Shown one piece after another: positions 5,730 through 6,544 of a DNA stretch of 6,544 nt (positions are counted from its first letter, which is position 1; every line of letters begins with the position of its first letter). The notes under the pieces are model-generated. The model worked only from the letters and a program-made list of their open reading frames with translations. It had not been told where the DNA came from and did not search any database. This DNA is from an uncultured Collinsella sp. (GTDB lineage Bacteria; Actinomycetota; Coriobacteriia; Coriobacteriales; Coriobacteriaceae), in contig CALGZY010000252.1 of the NCBI GenBank assembly GCA_937934355.1, forward strand, positions 1 through 6,544, given 5' to 3'. The translations under genes were made by a program, and so were the position numbers.

Positions 5730-6544
5730 ATGCAGCCCAAGCATTCTGCGATTGTCGCGGGCCTGACGCTGGCGCTTTCGTTTGGCGCCGTTTCCGCGCC
5801 GGCACCCGCCGCTGCCGAGGAGCCCACGCCAGGCGTTGCCTCGGATGCCACCGATATCGATAAGGGTCTCTACACCCAGCAGTCTTTCTCGGGCGTGCTG
5901 AGGTCGGTCCAGGGTGTCTCGTTTGTCAACGTGACTCCTGAGATGAAGTACTTTACCAAGTACGAGAGCCATGGTAATTACAACCAGGGATTTTCGTATG
6001 GTGACGGCTATAACGCACTGGGCTACTACCAGTTCGACCGTCGTTGGTCGCTCATCCCGTTTATGAAGCAGGCCTACAACTACAACCCCGAAAAATACTG
6101 CATGCTCAAGGATACGATTGATCGCGGCAGCGAGATTTCCAACACGAGCAATGCCATGTACGAGAACGGCCAGCTCACCGAGCTGGGCCGTATTGCGCAG
6201 GAGGCCTTCTAGGGCGCTTATAACATCGACCCTGCTGAGTTTTCGGCTCTGCAGGATGCCTATGCGTACAACTCGTACTATGCGGTGACCGAGGCGTGGC
6301 TCAAGAGCGGCCTGGGTATTGATATTTCGGGCCGCGCCGATTGCGTCAAGGGCATGGTGTGGAGCATCACCAACATGTGCGGCACTGGTGGCTGCAGGGA
6401 CTTTTTCCGCTGGGCGAATCTTTCCAACGATACGTCCGACCGCGAGTTTGTGACGGCGCTCTCCAATAGTGTGGTCAATAACGTGGCGACCAAGTATGCA
6501 AGCCAGCCCCAGTACCACGAGGGCTGGAAGAACCGCTACCGCAA
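5730..6544 (+). pseudogene. Secreted cell-wall-associated protein, broken by an in-frame amber codon; 3' end beyond window
   Basis: AGGGAGG 5 nt upstream sets the ATG at 5730. Residues 1-29 look like a signal peptide: short charged N-terminus, hydrophobic stretch IVAGLTLALSFGAV, and a likely cleavage site in APAAA-EEP. The mature part has KYFTKYES (73-80) and GYNALGYYQF (93-102). These recall the KYES...YGxYQF pattern of VgrG-related, lysozyme- or chitosanase-like peptidoglycan hydrolases, with E79 a possible catalytic acid. That link is from memory and tentative. Translation stops at a TAG at 6210-6212 after 160 residues, yet the same frame continues for 110 codons to the window edge without another stop and reads like a protein (GAYNIDPAEFSALQDAY, ADCVKGMVW, DREFVTALSN). 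A single change from TGG or CAG would explain it. No restart codon with a ribosome site is visible after the stop. Other readings are sequencing error or, less likely, readthrough. Confidence 0.72.

Noticed and set aside
6210..6212. Recoding or programmed readthrough of TAG
   Set aside because: TAG is used as a normal stop by the regulator gene in this window, and no readthrough signal is visible after the codon. A plain nonsense mutation is simpler.
5706..6518. Minus-strand open frame of 270 codons across the secreted-protein gene
   Set aside because: The plus frame has a ribosome site, a signal peptide and protein-like sequence on both sides of the amber codon. The minus frame has no recognisable motif.

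Overview
The window reads as a high-GC bacterial chromosome segment, most likely from a Coriobacteriia gut actinobacterium of the Collinsella kind. The reasons are GC-rich codon use, strong Shine-Dalgarno sites, a tight suf operon, and a secreted protein whose KYES/GYYQF region resembles proteins I remember from Collinsella. No marker here fixes the taxonomy, so the assignment is inference.

Positions 1-4287, minus strand, hold the SUF iron-sulfur cluster assembly operon in the order sufC-sufB-sufD-sufS. sufS runs off the left edge. The genes are closely coupled: a 12-nt gap between sufC and sufB, a 1-nt overlap (TAATG) between sufB and sufD, and a 4-nt overlap (ATGA) between sufD and sufS. 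SufS takes sulfur from cysteine, SufB/SufD form the scaffold, and SufC is the ATPase.

Positions 4288-4467 are the divergent control region. It holds a weak suf promoter candidate, a sequence resembling the E. coli IscR type 1 site (4384-4408, 21 of 25 positions to the consensus as I recall it), a 29-bp dyad (4418-4446) just before the regulator gene, and an 8-bp direct repeat in the suf leader.

Positions 4468-5601, plus strand, look like one transcription unit. It starts with an Rrf2-family IscR-like regulator that has three clustered cysteines but no histidine. An MNT nucleotidyltransferase and a HEPN protein follow 8 nt later, overlapping by 14 nt. The last two carry the diagnostic type VII toxin-antitoxin motifs (GSX10DXD and RX4HXY). 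A toxin-antitoxin pair that appears to share a transcript with the regulator of iron-sulfur biogenesis is the most unusual arrangement in the window.

Positions 5602-5729 contain a perfect 16-bp palindrome and a copy of its half-site 21 bp upstream. From 5730 to the right edge runs a secreted, probably cell-wall-active protein. It has a signal peptide and an in-frame amber codon at 6210-6212, after which the same frame stays open and protein-like for 110 codons. It is best read as a recently broken gene.

I saw no tRNA, rRNA, CRISPR array, insertion sequence or convincing intrinsic terminator.
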